Assembly: GCF_009707365.1 (NCBI RefSeq)
Contig: NZ_CP046122.1
Span: 4,154,001-4,218,000 of the forward strand
DNA from: Microlunatus sp. Gsoil 973
Lineage (GTDB): Bacteria > Actinomycetota > Actinomycetes > Propionibacteriales > Propionibacteriaceae
DNA length: 64,000 nucleotides
Direction: 5' to 3'
Of this stretch, positions 8,716-17,521 are shown piece by piece (position 1 is the stretch's first letter; each line of letters starts with the position of its first letter). The position numbers and the translations under genes are program-made. The notes under the pieces were generated by a model. The model was given only the letters and a program-made list of their open reading frames with translations. It was not told the DNA's origin and searched no databases.

Positions 8716-10640
8716 GCGCGCCGGTCCAGACCAAGAACGAGTCACGCCGCAAGGCCCGGACCGCCAAGCCGGGCCTGCCCCGGCTCGGTGGCCTCGCCGA
8801 ACGCGTTGCCGAGGCCGAGGACAATGTCAAGGAGTGGCGCGGGGTCGGAGCTGAGGACAGCTCCGAGCTGAGCGCCCGGGGCAGCGTCTTCCTCAAACAC
8901 CGCAGCCGTCGACTGTTGGGCAACCTGCTGGCCCCGCACAAGTTCACCGTCGGGGTGATGATCGCGGTCGTCGTGATGGAGAACGCCGCCCGGCTGGCCA
9001 TCCCGTTCCTGGTCAGCCTCGGCATCGACCGCGGCGTGCCACCGATCATGAAGAACGGCAGCATCCACACCCTGGTGATGATCGTGCTGGCGATGCTGGT
9101 GACGATCATCGTCCAGGGCGCCAGCCGGATCGCCTTCCAGTGGATGTCCGGGAGGGTCGGACAGGACGTCCTTCTCGAGGTACGTCGCCGGGTGTTCAAG
9201 CACTTCCAGAAGTTGGATGTGAAGTTCCATGACCGGTACACGTCCGGCCGGGTGGTGTCCCGGCTGACCAGCGATGTCGAAGCCATCCAGGAGATGCTGA
9301 ACGGCGGCTTCGACAGCCTGATCCGCGCCGTCCTCATCCTGGTCGGCGTCGGCGTGATGTTGTTGACGATGGACCTCAAACTCGGCATCGTCTGCCTGCT
9401 GAGCTTCCCGATCCTGATGCTGCTGGTCCGCTGGTTCTCGGTGAACTCCTCCAAGACATACCGGAAGGTCCGGGAGTTCTCGGCGATGGTGATCGTGCAG
9501 TTCGTTGAGACGATGACCGGCATCCGCGCGGTCCAGGCGTACCGCCGCGAGCCGCGCAACGCCGAGATCTTCGAGGATCTTTCCGGTAGCTACCGCGACG
9601 TCAACACCACCGCGTTCCGGCTGGTCGCCCTGTTCATGCCGGGCGTCAAGCTGATCGGCAACATCACCATCGGCATCGTCGTCCTGTACGGCGGCTACCG
9701 GGCGCTCGAGGGTGATCTGACGATCGGCGTACTGACCGCCTTCCTGCTCTACCTGCGGATGTTCTTCGATCCGATGCAGGACATCAGCCAGTTCTACAAC
9801 CTTTTCCAGTCCGCCTCGGCGGCGCTGGAGAAGCTGTCCGGCGTCCTGGAGGAGCGGCCGACCGTCGTCGAGCCGACCAAGCCGACCCCGATCGACCGGG
9901 CCGGTGGCCGCGTCGAGTTCGAGCACGTCGACTTCGCCTATGTGGAGGATCGACCGGTCCTGCCCGATCTTGACCTGACCATTCCGGAGGGGCAGACGGT
10001 CGCCCTGGTCGGCACCACCGGCGCTGGGAAGACGACCATCGCGAAGATGATCTCCCGGTTCTACGATCCGACCGGCGGCCGGATCACCCTGGACGGCATC
10101 GATCTGCGGGACCTGTCGGACGACGATCTGCGCCGCAACGTCGTCATGGTCACCCAGGAGAACTTCATGTTCGACGGGACGATCGCCGACAACATCCTCT
10201 TCGGAAAGCCGTCGGCGTCCCGCCAGGAGGTCATCGACGCCGCCAAGGCGGTGGGTGCGCACGAGTTCATCTCGGCGCTGCCCCAGGGTTATGACACCGA
10301 CGTGGAGAAGCGTGGTGGCCGGTTGTCTGCCGGGCAACGGCAGCTGGTCGCGTTCGCGCGGGCATTCCTGGCCGATCCGGCGGTGCTGATCCTTGACGAG
10401 GCCACCTCCAGCCTGGACATTCCCAGCGAGCGACTGGTGCAGCAGGCGCTGCAGACGATCCTGGCCAGTCGGACCGCGGTGATCATCGCCCACCGGCTGA
10501 GCACGGTCGAGATCGCAGACCGGGTGCTGGTCCTGGAACACGGCCGGATCATCGAGGACGGCAGCCCGGCGGAACTGATGCACGCCCAAGGTGGCCGCTA
10601 CGCGGCTCTCCACGACGCCTGGGAAGAATCCCTGGCCTGA
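8712..10640 (+). CDS. ABC exporter half-transporter, subunit 2 (catalytic half)
   Basis: A 642-residue half-exporter with the same layout as the preceding gene. It has a canonical Walker A (GTTGAGKTT), Q-loop (VTQENFMF), Walker B with catalytic Glu (LILDEATSSLD) and H-loop (IAHRLST). Its signature reads LSAGQRQ rather than LSGGQ. In a heterodimer this altered signature faces the degenerate Walker B of subunit 1, so both deviations fall in one composite ATP site and the other site stays canonical. This complementarity argues that the two proteins work as an obligate heterodimer. The gene ends just before a strong intrinsic terminator. Confidence 0.93.
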   Translation: MSAPVQTKNESRRKARTAKPGLPRLGGLAERVAEAEDNVKEWRGVGAEDSSELSARGSVFLKHRSRRLLGNLLAPHKFTVGVMIAVVVMENAARLAIPFLVSLGIDRGVPPIMKNGSIHTLVMIVLAMLVTIIVQGASRIAFQWMSGRVGQDVLLEVRRRVFKHFQKLDVKFHDRYTSGRVVSRLTSDVEAIQEMLNGGFDSLIRAVLILVGVGVMLLTMDLKLGIVCLLSFPILMLLVRWFSVNSSKTYRKVREFSAMVIVQFVETMTGIRAVQAYRREPRNAEIFEDLSGSYRDVNTTAFRLVALFMPGVKLIGNITIGIVVLYGGYRALEGDLTIGVLTAFLLYLRMFFDPMQDISQFYNLFQSASAALEKLSGVLEERPTVVEPTKPTPIDRAGGRVEFEHVDFAYVEDRPVLPDLDLTIPEGQTVALVGTTGAGKTTIAKMISRFYDPTGGRITLDGIDLRDLSDDDLRRNVVMVTQENFMFDGTIADNILFGKPSASRQEVIDAAKAVGAHEFISALPQGYDTDVEKRGGRLSAGQRQLVAFARAFLADPAVLILDEATSSLDIPSERLVQQALQTILASRTAVIIAHRLSTVEIADRVLVLEHGRIIEDGSPAELMHAQGGRYAALHDAWEESLA

Positions 10641-10679
10641 CCTCAACCCGCGAGGCTGGCCAGGTCCAACAGCCACCAG

Positions 10680-10717
10680 CCCCGATCGTGCGGCGTCATG
10701 CCGACGATCGGGGTTTT
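10680..10717 (+). terminator. Intrinsic terminator after the ABC exporter operon
   Basis: A long GC-rich hairpin: CCCCGATCGT (10680-10689) pairs with ACGATCGGGG (10704-10713), and the inner CGGC-gtcat-GCCG extends the stem, with one bulged G. It is followed at once by TTTT (10714-10717). An ATG lies inside the loop but is not a credible start for the next gene. Confidence 0.85.
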
Positions 10718-10733
10718 GTGGTTCCATCGACCT

Positions 10734-11195
10734 GTGGCTGTCGTGGTGCAGGTGAACTTCGTCGTCGCGGATCTCGAACGTAGCCGGGACTTCTACCAGC
10801 GGCTGGGCTTCAGCTTCCGCAGCCGGAGTCGGCTCGGGGTCGACGCCGTCGAGGCCTGGGTCGCGGACAACGGCGGCGTGACCGTTGTGCTGCACTCACC
10901 GGAGTTCGCTCGCTGGTGGGATGCCGCCACACCCGGACCGACATCCGGCGGACCGCAGATCGATCTCGAACTCGAATCGGCCGATGCCCTGCAGGCTGTC
11001 GTGGACGACCTGCACACCGCCGGCGGCACGATCGGCAAGGAGCCGACCGATATGACCTGGGGCCAGCGTTTCGCGATCGTCGTCGATCCCGACGGCTACC
11101 GGATCGGACTCAAGGCTCCGTCGCCGAAGGGGGCGCCACCGGGCTCACAGACGGAGTCCCCGCCGGCGTCGCAGCCCCAGTCGCAGCCCGACTGA
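10734..11195 (+). CDS. VOC (glyoxalase/bleomycin-resistance) family protein
   Basis: About 153 residues with the paired beta-alpha-beta-beta-beta units of the vicinal-oxygen-chelate fold: FVVADLERSRDFYQRLGF opens the first and the second ends FAIVVDPDGYRIGLKAP. It may bind a metal or a small hydrophobic ligand; the substrate is unknown. The C-terminus is a low-complexity Ser/Pro/Gln tail. I chose the GTG at 10734, close to the first conserved strand. The in-frame ATG at 10698 lies inside the terminator hairpin and would add a poorly conserved leader. A second VOC gene follows 52 bp downstream; the two are divergent paralogues in sequence. Confidence 0.78.
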   Translation: MAVVVQVNFVVADLERSRDFYQRLGFSFRSRSRLGVDAVEAWVADNGGVTVVLHSPEFARWWDAATPGPTSGGPQIDLELESADALQAVVDDLHTAGGTIGKEPTDMTWGQRFAIVVDPDGYRIGLKAPSPKGAPPGSQTESPPASQPQSQPD

Positions 11196-11247
11196 TCCTG
11201 TCGGGTTCTTTCAAGACGTACGCTCCCGGCCGTGCTTGGCTGTCTGC

Positions 11248-11670
11248 ATGACCGAAGCACAATCTGATGCAACTCAAACCAAGACAGCTCAATCCGAGGA
11301 CGCCGCACCGGTGGCCGCTGTTGCGATGTTCACCATTGACTGCGAAGATCCGAAGCCGCTGCTGGACTTCTACTCCAAGTTCCTGGGGATGACCATCGCC
11401 TACCAGGACGAGAATGTGGGAATGCTGACCGGAGAAGCGGGTCCGGCCATCGGATTCGGCAAGGTGGACAACTTCCATCCTCCGGCCTGGCCGGACGAAG
11501 CCAGCGACAAGCAGTTCCACCTCGATCTCAAGGTGGCTGACATCGACGCGGCTGCCAGGGCGGCGGTCGAACTCGGTGCGACTCAGCCCAAGCACCAGCC
11601 GGGGGAGACCTGGCGGGTGCTGCTCGACCCGGCCGGTCATCCGTTCTGCCTCACCCTGTGGCAGGCCTGA
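11248..11670 (+). CDS. VOC family protein (second copy)
   Basis: A 140-residue VOC-fold protein. A polar, Gln/Thr/Ala-rich N-terminal stretch of about 27 residues precedes the first module (AMFTIDCEDPKPLLDFYSKFLG). The second module ends LLDPAGHPFCLTLWQA, matching the common actinobacterial group in which the PAGHPFCL segment carries a metal-ligand-like His. The start is the ATG at 11248. The gene converges on cobA, with a GC-only hairpin between them. The function is unassigned; members act as dioxygenases, glyoxalases or resistance proteins. Confidence 0.82.
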   Translation: MTEAQSDATQTKTAQSEDAAPVAAVAMFTIDCEDPKPLLDFYSKFLGMTIAYQDENVGMLTGEAGPAIGFGKVDNFHPPAWPDEASDKQFHLDLKVADIDAAARAAVELGATQPKHQPGETWRVLLDPAGHPFCLTLWQA

Positions 11671-11723
11671 CCAGCACTGCCGACTGCCGGTGATCGCCCG
11701 ATCGATCCGGCATCATTGAAGCC

Positions 11724-11743
11724 CGCGCGATCGATCCCGCGCG
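11724..11743. terminator. GC hairpin between convergent genes
   Basis: CGCGCG (11724-11729) and CGCGCG (11738-11743) pair around an 8-base loop. It sits between two converging stop codons, so it could end transcription from both sides. There is no T-tract. Confidence 0.35.
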
Positions 11744-11746
11744 TGA

Positions 11747-12862
11747 TCAGGCAGGGGTGAAGCCGGCGACCGACCCGATGACGACGGTCGCCGGCGCCCC
11801 CAGGCCGGCCTCTGCCGCGCGGGCGGCGATGTCGGTCAGTGTGCCGCGCTCGGTACGCATCGAGGACATTGTTCCGTCGGCGACGACGGCCGCCGGTGTC
11901 GCCGGATCCAGGCCGTAACCGATCAGCGCGTCGGTGATCACCGCCAGGTTCGCCATGCCCATCATGATCACCAGAGTGAGTCCGGACTGTGCCAGTGCCT
12001 CCCAGTTCACCGTGGACCGCCGGTCGCTCGGCGGGACGTGTCCGGTGACCACGGTGAATCCCTGGGAGAGTTGACGATGGGTCAGCGGGATGCCGGCGGC
12101 GGCAGGGGCGGCGCTGGCGGACGTGACGCCGGGAATGATCGTCACCGGAATGCCGGCTGCCGCGCAGGCCTGCCATTCCTCCCCGCCGCGGCCGAAGATG
12201 AAACTGTCGCCACCCTTGAAGCGGACGACGGTGTTTCCCTTGAGCGCGCGATCGACCAGTAACTCCTCGATGGTTCGCTGGGCGACGCCCGGGCCACGCG
12301 GGATCTTGCCGACGTCGATGATCTCCGCCTCCGGTCTGGCGTGAGCCAGCGCAGACAGCGGCGCAAGGCGGTCGGCAGCGATCACGTCGGCGTTCCTGAT
12401 CGCGTCGAGTCCGGCGACCGTGAGCAGCCCCGGATCACCGGGCCCACCACCGACCAGGATCACCCGGCCGGCCCGTTGTCGATCCTGACCTCCGGCACCG
12501 GGCTCGAGCCGCACTGCGGCGAGGTTCGCCGCCGCCGCCAGAGCCAGCACGTGATCATCATCGCGTTGATCACCGGAGCAAGCTACGACCAGAGCAGCTC
12601 CGTCGATCGAATCCGCCACCGGCCGGTCGGTGATCAACTCCAGCCGGCCACGATCGGCCAGGTCTTGGATCGCCGGTCCGACCCCGTCCGCGACCACCCG
12701 CACCAGCGCGCCGGCCTCGAGCAGGGCCGTCACCACTGTCGGCACCAGCGGGCCGGCACCGATCAGCACGACCTGCCGGTCGCCCACCTCAATGCCACGC
12801 CAGGAACCCACGCCATCTCCACGGGTTGATCGAACCTCCCGCTCCGGCGGGATCAGTGTCAT
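11747..12862 (-). CDS. cobA: Uroporphyrinogen-III C-methyltransferase with N-terminal Rossmann-like domain
   Basis: A 371-residue protein. The last ~240 residues are a SUMT-type methyltransferase: GRVILVGGGPGDPGLLTV (SAM-binding start), RFKGGDSFIFGRGGEE and GVTSASAAPAAAGIPLTHR are diagnostic. It uses SAM to make precorrin-2 from uroporphyrinogen III, the first step to siroheme and cobalamin. The first ~130 residues begin VVLIGAGPLVPTVVTALLEAGA, a Rossmann-like start resembling the CysG N-terminal dehydrogenase/ferrochelatase domain, but shorter and divergent, so its activity is uncertain. It can supply siroheme for the NirB encoded at 53.5 kb, although the genes are 40 kb apart. A GGGAG precedes the ATG at 12862. 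Confidence 0.9.
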   Translation of the reverse strand: MTLIPPEREVRSTRGDGVGSWRGIEVGDRQVVLIGAGPLVPTVVTALLEAGALVRVVADGVGPAIQDLADRGRLELITDRPVADSIDGAALVVACSGDQRDDDHVLALAAAANLAAVRLEPGAGGQDRQRAGRVILVGGGPGDPGLLTVAGLDAIRNADVIAADRLAPLSALAHARPEAEIIDVGKIPRGPGVAQRTIEELLVDRALKGNTVVRFKGGDSFIFGRGGEEWQACAAAGIPVTIIPGVTSASAAPAAAGIPLTHRQLSQGFTVVTGHVPPSDRRSTVNWEALAQSGLTLVIMMGMANLAVITDALIGYGLDPATPAAVVADGTMSSMRTERGTLTDIAARAAEAGLGAPATVVIGSVAGFTPA

Positions 12863-13271
12863 TCTCCCGTACCGCTGGCCACTCGCTCGCCGGTGTCCAT
12901 CCGCGAAGGTTTTCGCACAATGGTCGATACTTGCGGTTGCTGATTTTCGCCGCCGGCCCCGCGTTGAGGAAGGCCATGAGGTGTGATCGTGCGGGCAGCC
13001 GACAGATCAAGCGTTGATCTGGGTGCGATCACCATATGACCTAGTCAGATCGGGTTAATCGGTCCGGTCCAGCGGCCCATCCACCGGGATATGCAACAAT
13101 CCGGTAGCGAAGTCGTCACTGAATCGTTGCATGCGGTTGACAACGTGCGACGCCGGGATCATCCTTGGTCGAGTCGCCGGATGGGGTCAAAGTCGAACGC
13201 CGGCCTCGATAGTTTTCGTTCGACGAAGAACAAAGAACCCGGCTCTCGGGACGGGTTCGGAAGGACAAGAC
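12863..13271. promoter_or_regulatory. Promoter region of the sugar ABC importer, with dyads that may be LacI operators
   Basis: A gene-free stretch between divergent genes. A consensus -35 TTGACA (13137-13142) is followed after 17 bp by CATCCT (13160-13165). Inverted repeats ATGCAAC (13091-13097) and GTTGCAT (13126-13132), and CGTTG (13125-13129) with CAACG (13141-13145), flank or overlap that -35 element. A separate perfect dyad TTCGT-tcg-ACGAA lies at 13215-13227, next to a possible -10 TAGTTT (13210-13215). The LacI gene at the end of the operon is the obvious candidate binder; which dyad it uses cannot be decided here. Confidence 0.45.
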
Positions 13272-14609
13272 ATGGCATCTCCGAATCCGCGTCCAGCGCT
13301 GTCCCGCCGGGGGTTCCTCGGCGTCGCCGGCACTGCCGGGATCGCCACAGCCGGACTGCTGACCGGATGCAACCGGGCCGCCACGGGCGGCTCGAGCGGC
13401 GGCGCGAAGCCGCTGAAGTTCTGGAACATGCCCTGGGGCAACACCCAGTTCAACCCGCTCGACAAGAAGATCACCACCAGCTACAAGCCGGCCGCTGGGC
13501 TCAGCCCGGCGACGTATCAGGTGATCCAGTGGGCCAACTTCACCCAGACCTTCTCCTCGGCCATCGCCTCGAACACCGGTCCTGCCGTCAGCTCCGGCGG
13601 TGGCACGCAGGCATTCCAGTTCGAGGCGCAGGGCAAGATCGCCTACGCCGACGATCTGCTGGATTCGTGGAAGGAGGACGGTCTGTACGACGACTTCCTG
13701 CCGGGCCTGATCGACACCATGAAGGTCGACAAGGGTTTCGCCGCGGTCCCGTACAACCTCGACATGCGCGTGCTCTGGTACAACACCAAACTGCTCGACC
13801 AGGCGGACGTCGAGCCGCCGAAGACCTGGGACGACTTCCTCAAGGTGTGTGCGGCCCTGAAGAAGAACAACATCTACGGCTACGGAACGGCCGCGGGTGC
13901 GGGTGCGTACACCGGCGGCCACATCCTGGTCAGCTGGATGATCGGCAATGGTGGCGGCCTGTTCGACGCCAACCATGAGCCCAACATGGTGACGCCGGAG
14001 AACATCCAGGCGATCGATTTCGTCCTGGAATGTGTGCAGAAGGGCTATGTCGATCCGCGCAGCCCCAGCTACACCAGTGCCAACGCGCAGTCCCAGTGGA
14101 GGGCGCACAAGTTCGGGATGGGCTTCGACACCGCCGGGTTGGCCAACAACATCGGCGGCACGGTCGCGAAGGAGATCACGGTCGGCAGCCCGCTGACCAG
14201 CCCGTCGGGCAAGAAGGGCATGCTCTACTTCCCGAACAACATCATGATGTACACGAACACGCCGAGCCAGAAGTCCTCCGAGGCGTTCCTGACCTACTAC
14301 TACAAGAACATGGCTCCGCTGTGGACCCAGAACACCGGCATCGGTCTACCGCCGCTGAAGTCGATCACCCAGACCGACGGCTTCCGCAAGGACAAGAACG
14401 CGGTGAAGGCGATCGAGGAGTACCAGCCGATCTCCCGGACGTGGGCGGCACCCGGATCCAAGGCCCTGTTCCTCGGCGTCACCACGGTCGACGGCACGCC
14501 CTCCATGGACACGTTCACCCAGTCCGTGCTTGGGGGTAAGACAACCGCCAGGGCAGCGCTGACCAAGCTCCAGGACGCGACCGCCAAGGCGATCAAGGCC
14601 CTGGGCTGA
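13272..14609 (+). CDS. Extracellular sugar-binding lipoprotein of an ABC importer
   Basis: A 445-residue family-1 solute-binding protein. The N-terminus has a twin-arginine motif (SRRGFLG) and a lipobox (LTGC), so it is probably exported by Tat and anchored as a lipoprotein. The mature part has the usual features of carbohydrate-binding proteins (KFWNMPWGN, VPYNLDMRVLWYNTKLLDQ, PKTWDDFLKVC). A strong Shine-Dalgarno GGAAGGA precedes the ATG at 13272. The downstream permease starts within the stop codon (TGATG). With the two permeases it forms a CUT1-type importer. No ATPase gene is present, so a shared MsiK-like ATPase elsewhere is likely. The sugar is unknown. Confidence 0.93.
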   Translation: MASPNPRPALSRRGFLGVAGTAGIATAGLLTGCNRAATGGSSGGAKPLKFWNMPWGNTQFNPLDKKITTSYKPAAGLSPATYQVIQWANFTQTFSSAIASNTGPAVSSGGGTQAFQFEAQGKIAYADDLLDSWKEDGLYDDFLPGLIDTMKVDKGFAAVPYNLDMRVLWYNTKLLDQADVEPPKTWDDFLKVCAALKKNNIYGYGTAAGAGAYTGGHILVSWMIGNGGGLFDANHEPNMVTPENIQAIDFVLECVQKGYVDPRSPSYTSANAQSQWRAHKFGMGFDTAGLANNIGGTVAKEITVGSPLTSPSGKKGMLYFPNNIMMYTNTPSQKSSEAFLTYYYKNMAPLWTQNTGIGLPPLKSITQTDGFRKDKNAVKAIEEYQPISRTWAAPGSKALFLGVTTVDGTPSMDTFTQSVLGGKTTARAALTKLQDATAKAIKALG

Positions 14610-15562
14610 TGTCAGCCGTCTCCGAAGGCCTGGAGAAGGCACGGCGAGGAGTCGGGGTTGCCGGTGTCGGCCGCCCCGGCGCCTCGCCGCGCCGGCGGCC
14701 CACCCGCGGCGCGCTGACGCTGGTCCTGTTCGCGGTGCCGTCCTTGGTCCTCCTGCTGCTCATCAACCTGTATCCGTTGCTGTACGCGGCGTTGCAGTCG
14801 GTCCGCAACGGCACGCTGATCAAGACCGGCACCTTCGTCGGACTGGACAACTACATCAACGTGTTGACGCAGAGTGCCTTCTGGGACTCCGCGTTGTTCA
14901 CCTTGATCTTCACCGTGACCGGCGTCTTCGGCAGCTGGGCGTTGGGCCTCGCACTGGCCATGATGCTTCGTACCAGGATCCCTGCGGGCGGGTTGTTCAA
15001 GGTACTCCTGTTGCTGCCCTGGGTGGTCCCGGTGGTGGTGTCCGCAACGTCGTGGAACTGGCTGGTCGCAACACCGCAGAGCCCGTTGCCGATCCTGGCC
15101 GAGGCGCTCGGCTTCGGCAACGTACTGTTCCTCAGCTCACCGATCCTGGCGAAGATCACTGTGTGCGTGTTCAAGGTCTGGATCAGCTTCCCGTTCATGA
15201 TGATGATGATGAGTTCGGCGTTGACGTCGGTCGACGTCAACGTCTACGAGGCCGCCAAGGTCGACGGTGCGTCCGGTTGGAAGACGTTCCGTAGCATCAC
15301 CATGCCGCTGATCTCCCGCTCGACCTACATCAGCTGGATCCTGATGACGATCTTCTGCGTCAACGACTTCCCGACGATCTTCCTGCTCACCGGCGGCGGA
15401 CCGGTGAACTCCACGACCTCGCTGGTGGTAATGGCGTATCGGACCGTGTTCCAGGACTTCCAGACCGGGACGGGCGTGTCCATCGCCTTCCTGATGACGG
15501 CGGTTCTGGTTGTCGTCTCGGTCGCGCTGTACCGCCAGATCGCAAAGGTGAACATCGAATGA
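14609..15562 (+). CDS. Sugar ABC importer permease, MalF type
   Basis: A 317-residue inner-membrane permease with six predicted helices. The EAA loop is seen as VYEAAKVDGASGWKTFRSITMPLI, which contacts the ATPase. The N-terminus is a ~30-residue basic, cytoplasmic tail. It overlaps the binding-protein stop (TGATG) and the next permease start (ATGA, 15559-15562), so the three genes are translationally coupled. Confidence 0.93.
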   Translation: MSAVSEGLEKARRGVGVAGVGRPGASPRRRPTRGALTLVLFAVPSLVLLLLINLYPLLYAALQSVRNGTLIKTGTFVGLDNYINVLTQSAFWDSALFTLIFTVTGVFGSWALGLALAMMLRTRIPAGGLFKVLLLLPWVVPVVVSATSWNWLVATPQSPLPILAEALGFGNVLFLSSPILAKITVCVFKVWISFPFMMMMMSSALTSVDVNVYEAAKVDGASGWKTFRSITMPLISRSTYISWILMTIFCVNDFPTIFLLTGGGPVNSTTSLVVMAYRTVFQDFQTGTGVSIAFLMTAVLVVVSVALYRQIAKVNIE

Positions 15563-16440
15563 CCGAAACCATGTTGGAGCACAGCGCTGCCACGGTCAGC
15601 CCGCGGCCCGCTCCGCGGCGCAGGAGCCGGCCGTTGGACGAACGCGGCAGGTGGTGGCGCTTCGTGGTCATCCTGTTCGTCACGATGATCGTCATCGTGC
15701 CGATCGTCGCTGTCGGCTACCTCTCGTTGCAGCCGGGCCAGGGCAGTTCGGCGACCGGCTTCACCTTCGAGAACTTCGGTCTGGTCTTCACCCAGACCAA
15801 CGTCGTGTACTGGCTGGAGAACAGTCTCGGCGTCACCCTGGTGACAGTGGTGATCGCTGTCGCCGTCGCGGCGCCGGCCGGCTACGTCCTTTCCCGGGTA
15901 CGCAACCGGCTGGTGTCGTCCTACTCGCTGGTCCTGTTCGTCGTCCAGTCGCTGCCGGTGATCACTGCGGTGATTCCGCTGTTCATCCTGTTCGCCAAGC
16001 TCGACCTGGTCGACAACCTTGGCGGCGTGGTGATCGTCTACGTCGGGTCCACCCTCTCGGTGGCGATCTGGATGCTTGCGGCCTATTACGACTCGATCCC
16101 GATCTCGCTGGAGGAAGCGGCATGGATGGACGGCTGCTCGTTGTTCGGCGGATTCCTCCGGGTCGTGCTCCGCAACTCCCTGCCCGGGGTCCTGTCAACG
16201 GCGATCTTCAGCTTCCTGTTGGCCTGGAACGATTACCTGGTTGCGGTCGTCTTCCTGCGGTCCGACGTCAACTACACCCTGCCGGTCGGCCTGGAGACCT
16301 TCTTCCAGCAGAACTCGACCAACTGGGGCCTGGTGATGGCGGTTGCCGTGGTCATGATGCTGCCGCCGGTGATCATGTTCGCCGCGCTGAACAGGTACTT
16401 CAGTGTCGGCGGCATCGGGGGTGCGCTTGCCGGCCGATGA
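15559..16440 (+). CDS. Sugar ABC importer permease, MalG type
   Basis: A 293-residue inner-membrane permease. The EAA loop is LEEAAWMDGCSLFGGFLRVV. The C-terminal NRYFSVGGIGGALAGR resembles the usual MalG-like ending (FVRGLTAGAVKG). It pairs with the preceding permease to form the channel. The regulator gene begins inside its 3' end. Confidence 0.92.
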   Translation: MTETMLEHSAATVSPRPAPRRRSRPLDERGRWWRFVVILFVTMIVIVPIVAVGYLSLQPGQGSSATGFTFENFGLVFTQTNVVYWLENSLGVTLVTVVIAVAVAAPAGYVLSRVRNRLVSSYSLVLFVVQSLPVITAVIPLFILFAKLDLVDNLGGVVIVYVGSTLSVAIWMLAAYYDSIPISLEEAAWMDGCSLFGGFLRVVLRNSLPGVLSTAIFSFLLAWNDYLVAVVFLRSDVNYTLPVGLETFFQQNSTNWGLVMAVAVVMMLPPVIMFAALNRYFSVGGIGGALAGR

Positions 16441-17521
16441 GGCCGTTGGAGAGAAGTCGCCGCTGTCCCGGGCGACCCTGTCGCGGATCGCCTCGGCCGC
16501 CGACGTATCCGTCTCCACGGTCTCGAAAGTGCTGAACGGCCGGACCGGCGTCTCGGACGCCACCCGGGCGCGCGTGGAGGCGCAACTGCACCGGCACGGC
16601 TACCAACGGCGCGGCCTACGCGACAGCGCGCCGCTGATCGAGTTGGTGTTCGTCGAGTTCACCACCGTCTGGGCGCTGGAGATCCTGCGCGGCGTCCAGG
16701 CGGTGGCCCGATCCCGCGGCCTCGGTGTCGTGGTCACCGAGAGCGGGGACTACAGCGGCCCGGGTCCGGAGTGGATCGACGGGGTCATGCAGCGCAACCC
16801 GATCGGCGTCGTTCTGGTGCTGTCCGGGGTCTCGCAGTCGCAGCTGCGCCAGTTGCGGTCGCGGCGGATCCCCTTCGTGATCGTCGATCCGGCCGGTGAT
16901 CCGGCACCGGGGGTGGCGTCGGTCGGCTCAGCCAACTGGAACGGCGGGTTGATCGCGACCCGGCATCTGCTCGGTCTCGGCCACCGCCGGATCGCGGTGA
17001 TCGGTGGGCCGGAACAGATGATGTGCTCCCGGGCGCGGCTGGCCGGCTTCCGGTCGGCGATGGACGAGGCGGGCGTCGCCGTCTGCGAGGAGCTCATCCT
17101 TGCCGGGGATTTCGAACGCGACAGCGGCCTGGAGCTGGGCAGGCGACTGCTGGCGGCGCCGGACCGGCCGACAGCGATCTTCGCCTGCAACGACCTGATG
17201 GCCCTCGGTGTCTACGAGGCGGCTCGACAGGCGGGGCTCAGCATCCCTGATGATCTTTCGGTCGTCGGCTACGACGATCTCAGCGTCGCCGAGTGGGCCG
17301 GGCCGCCGCTGACCACCGTACGGCAGCCGTTGCTCGACATGGGCCGGCAGGCCAGCGCGATGCTTCTTGATCTTGACCTCGGCACCGAGGCGCCCCGGGT
17401 CGACCTGGCCACCGATCTGGTGATCCGGAACAGCACCGGTCCGGCCGACCCGGCTACCAGGCGTACGAGATCAGCTCTGCCAGCAGATCATCGGCGTCCA
17501 GCAGCAGCCCGCGTCGACTGA
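16403..17521 (+). CDS. LacI-family transcriptional regulator of the ABC importer operon
   Basis: About 372 residues. The N-terminal helix-turn-helix and hinge are classic LacI (TLSRIASAADVSVSTVSKVLNGRTGVS), followed by a periplasmic-binding-protein-like sensor domain with the usual PTAIFACNDLMALGVYEAARQ and DLSVVGYDDL segments. The start is uncertain: GTG at 16403 has AGG upstream; GTG at 16421 is also in frame and would still keep the whole DNA-binding domain. Both lie inside the preceding permease gene, so it is co-transcribed with the importer it presumably controls. The effector is unknown. The 3' end converges on the RIO-like kinase gene and overlaps it by about 68 bp. Confidence 0.9.
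   Translation: MSAASGVRLPADEAVGEKSPLSRATLSRIASAADVSVSTVSKVLNGRTGVSDATRARVEAQLHRHGYQRRGLRDSAPLIELVFVEFTTVWALEILRGVQAVARSRGLGVVVTESGDYSGPGPEWIDGVMQRNPIGVVLVLSGVSQSQLRQLRSRRIPFVIVDPAGDPAPGVASVGSANWNGGLIATRHLLGLGHRRIAVIGGPEQMMCSRARLAGFRSAMDEAGVAVCEELILAGDFERDSGLELGRRLLAAPDRPTAIFACNDLMALGVYEAARQAGLSIPDDLSVVGYDDLSVAEWAGPPLTTVRQPLLDMGRQASAMLLDLDLGTEAPRVDLATDLVIRNSTGPADPATRRTRSALPADHRRPAAARVD

Noticed and set aside
6817-8745. A 642-codon open frame antisense to ABC exporter subunit 1
   Set aside because: It mirrors a real gene with full ABC motifs; long antisense frames are common at this GC content, and its translation has no recognisable domain.
8742-10895. A 717-codon open frame antisense to ABC exporter subunit 2
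   Set aside because: Same reason: the sense strand encodes a complete ABC half-transporter and the antisense translation is low-complexity, rich in Asp, Gln and His.
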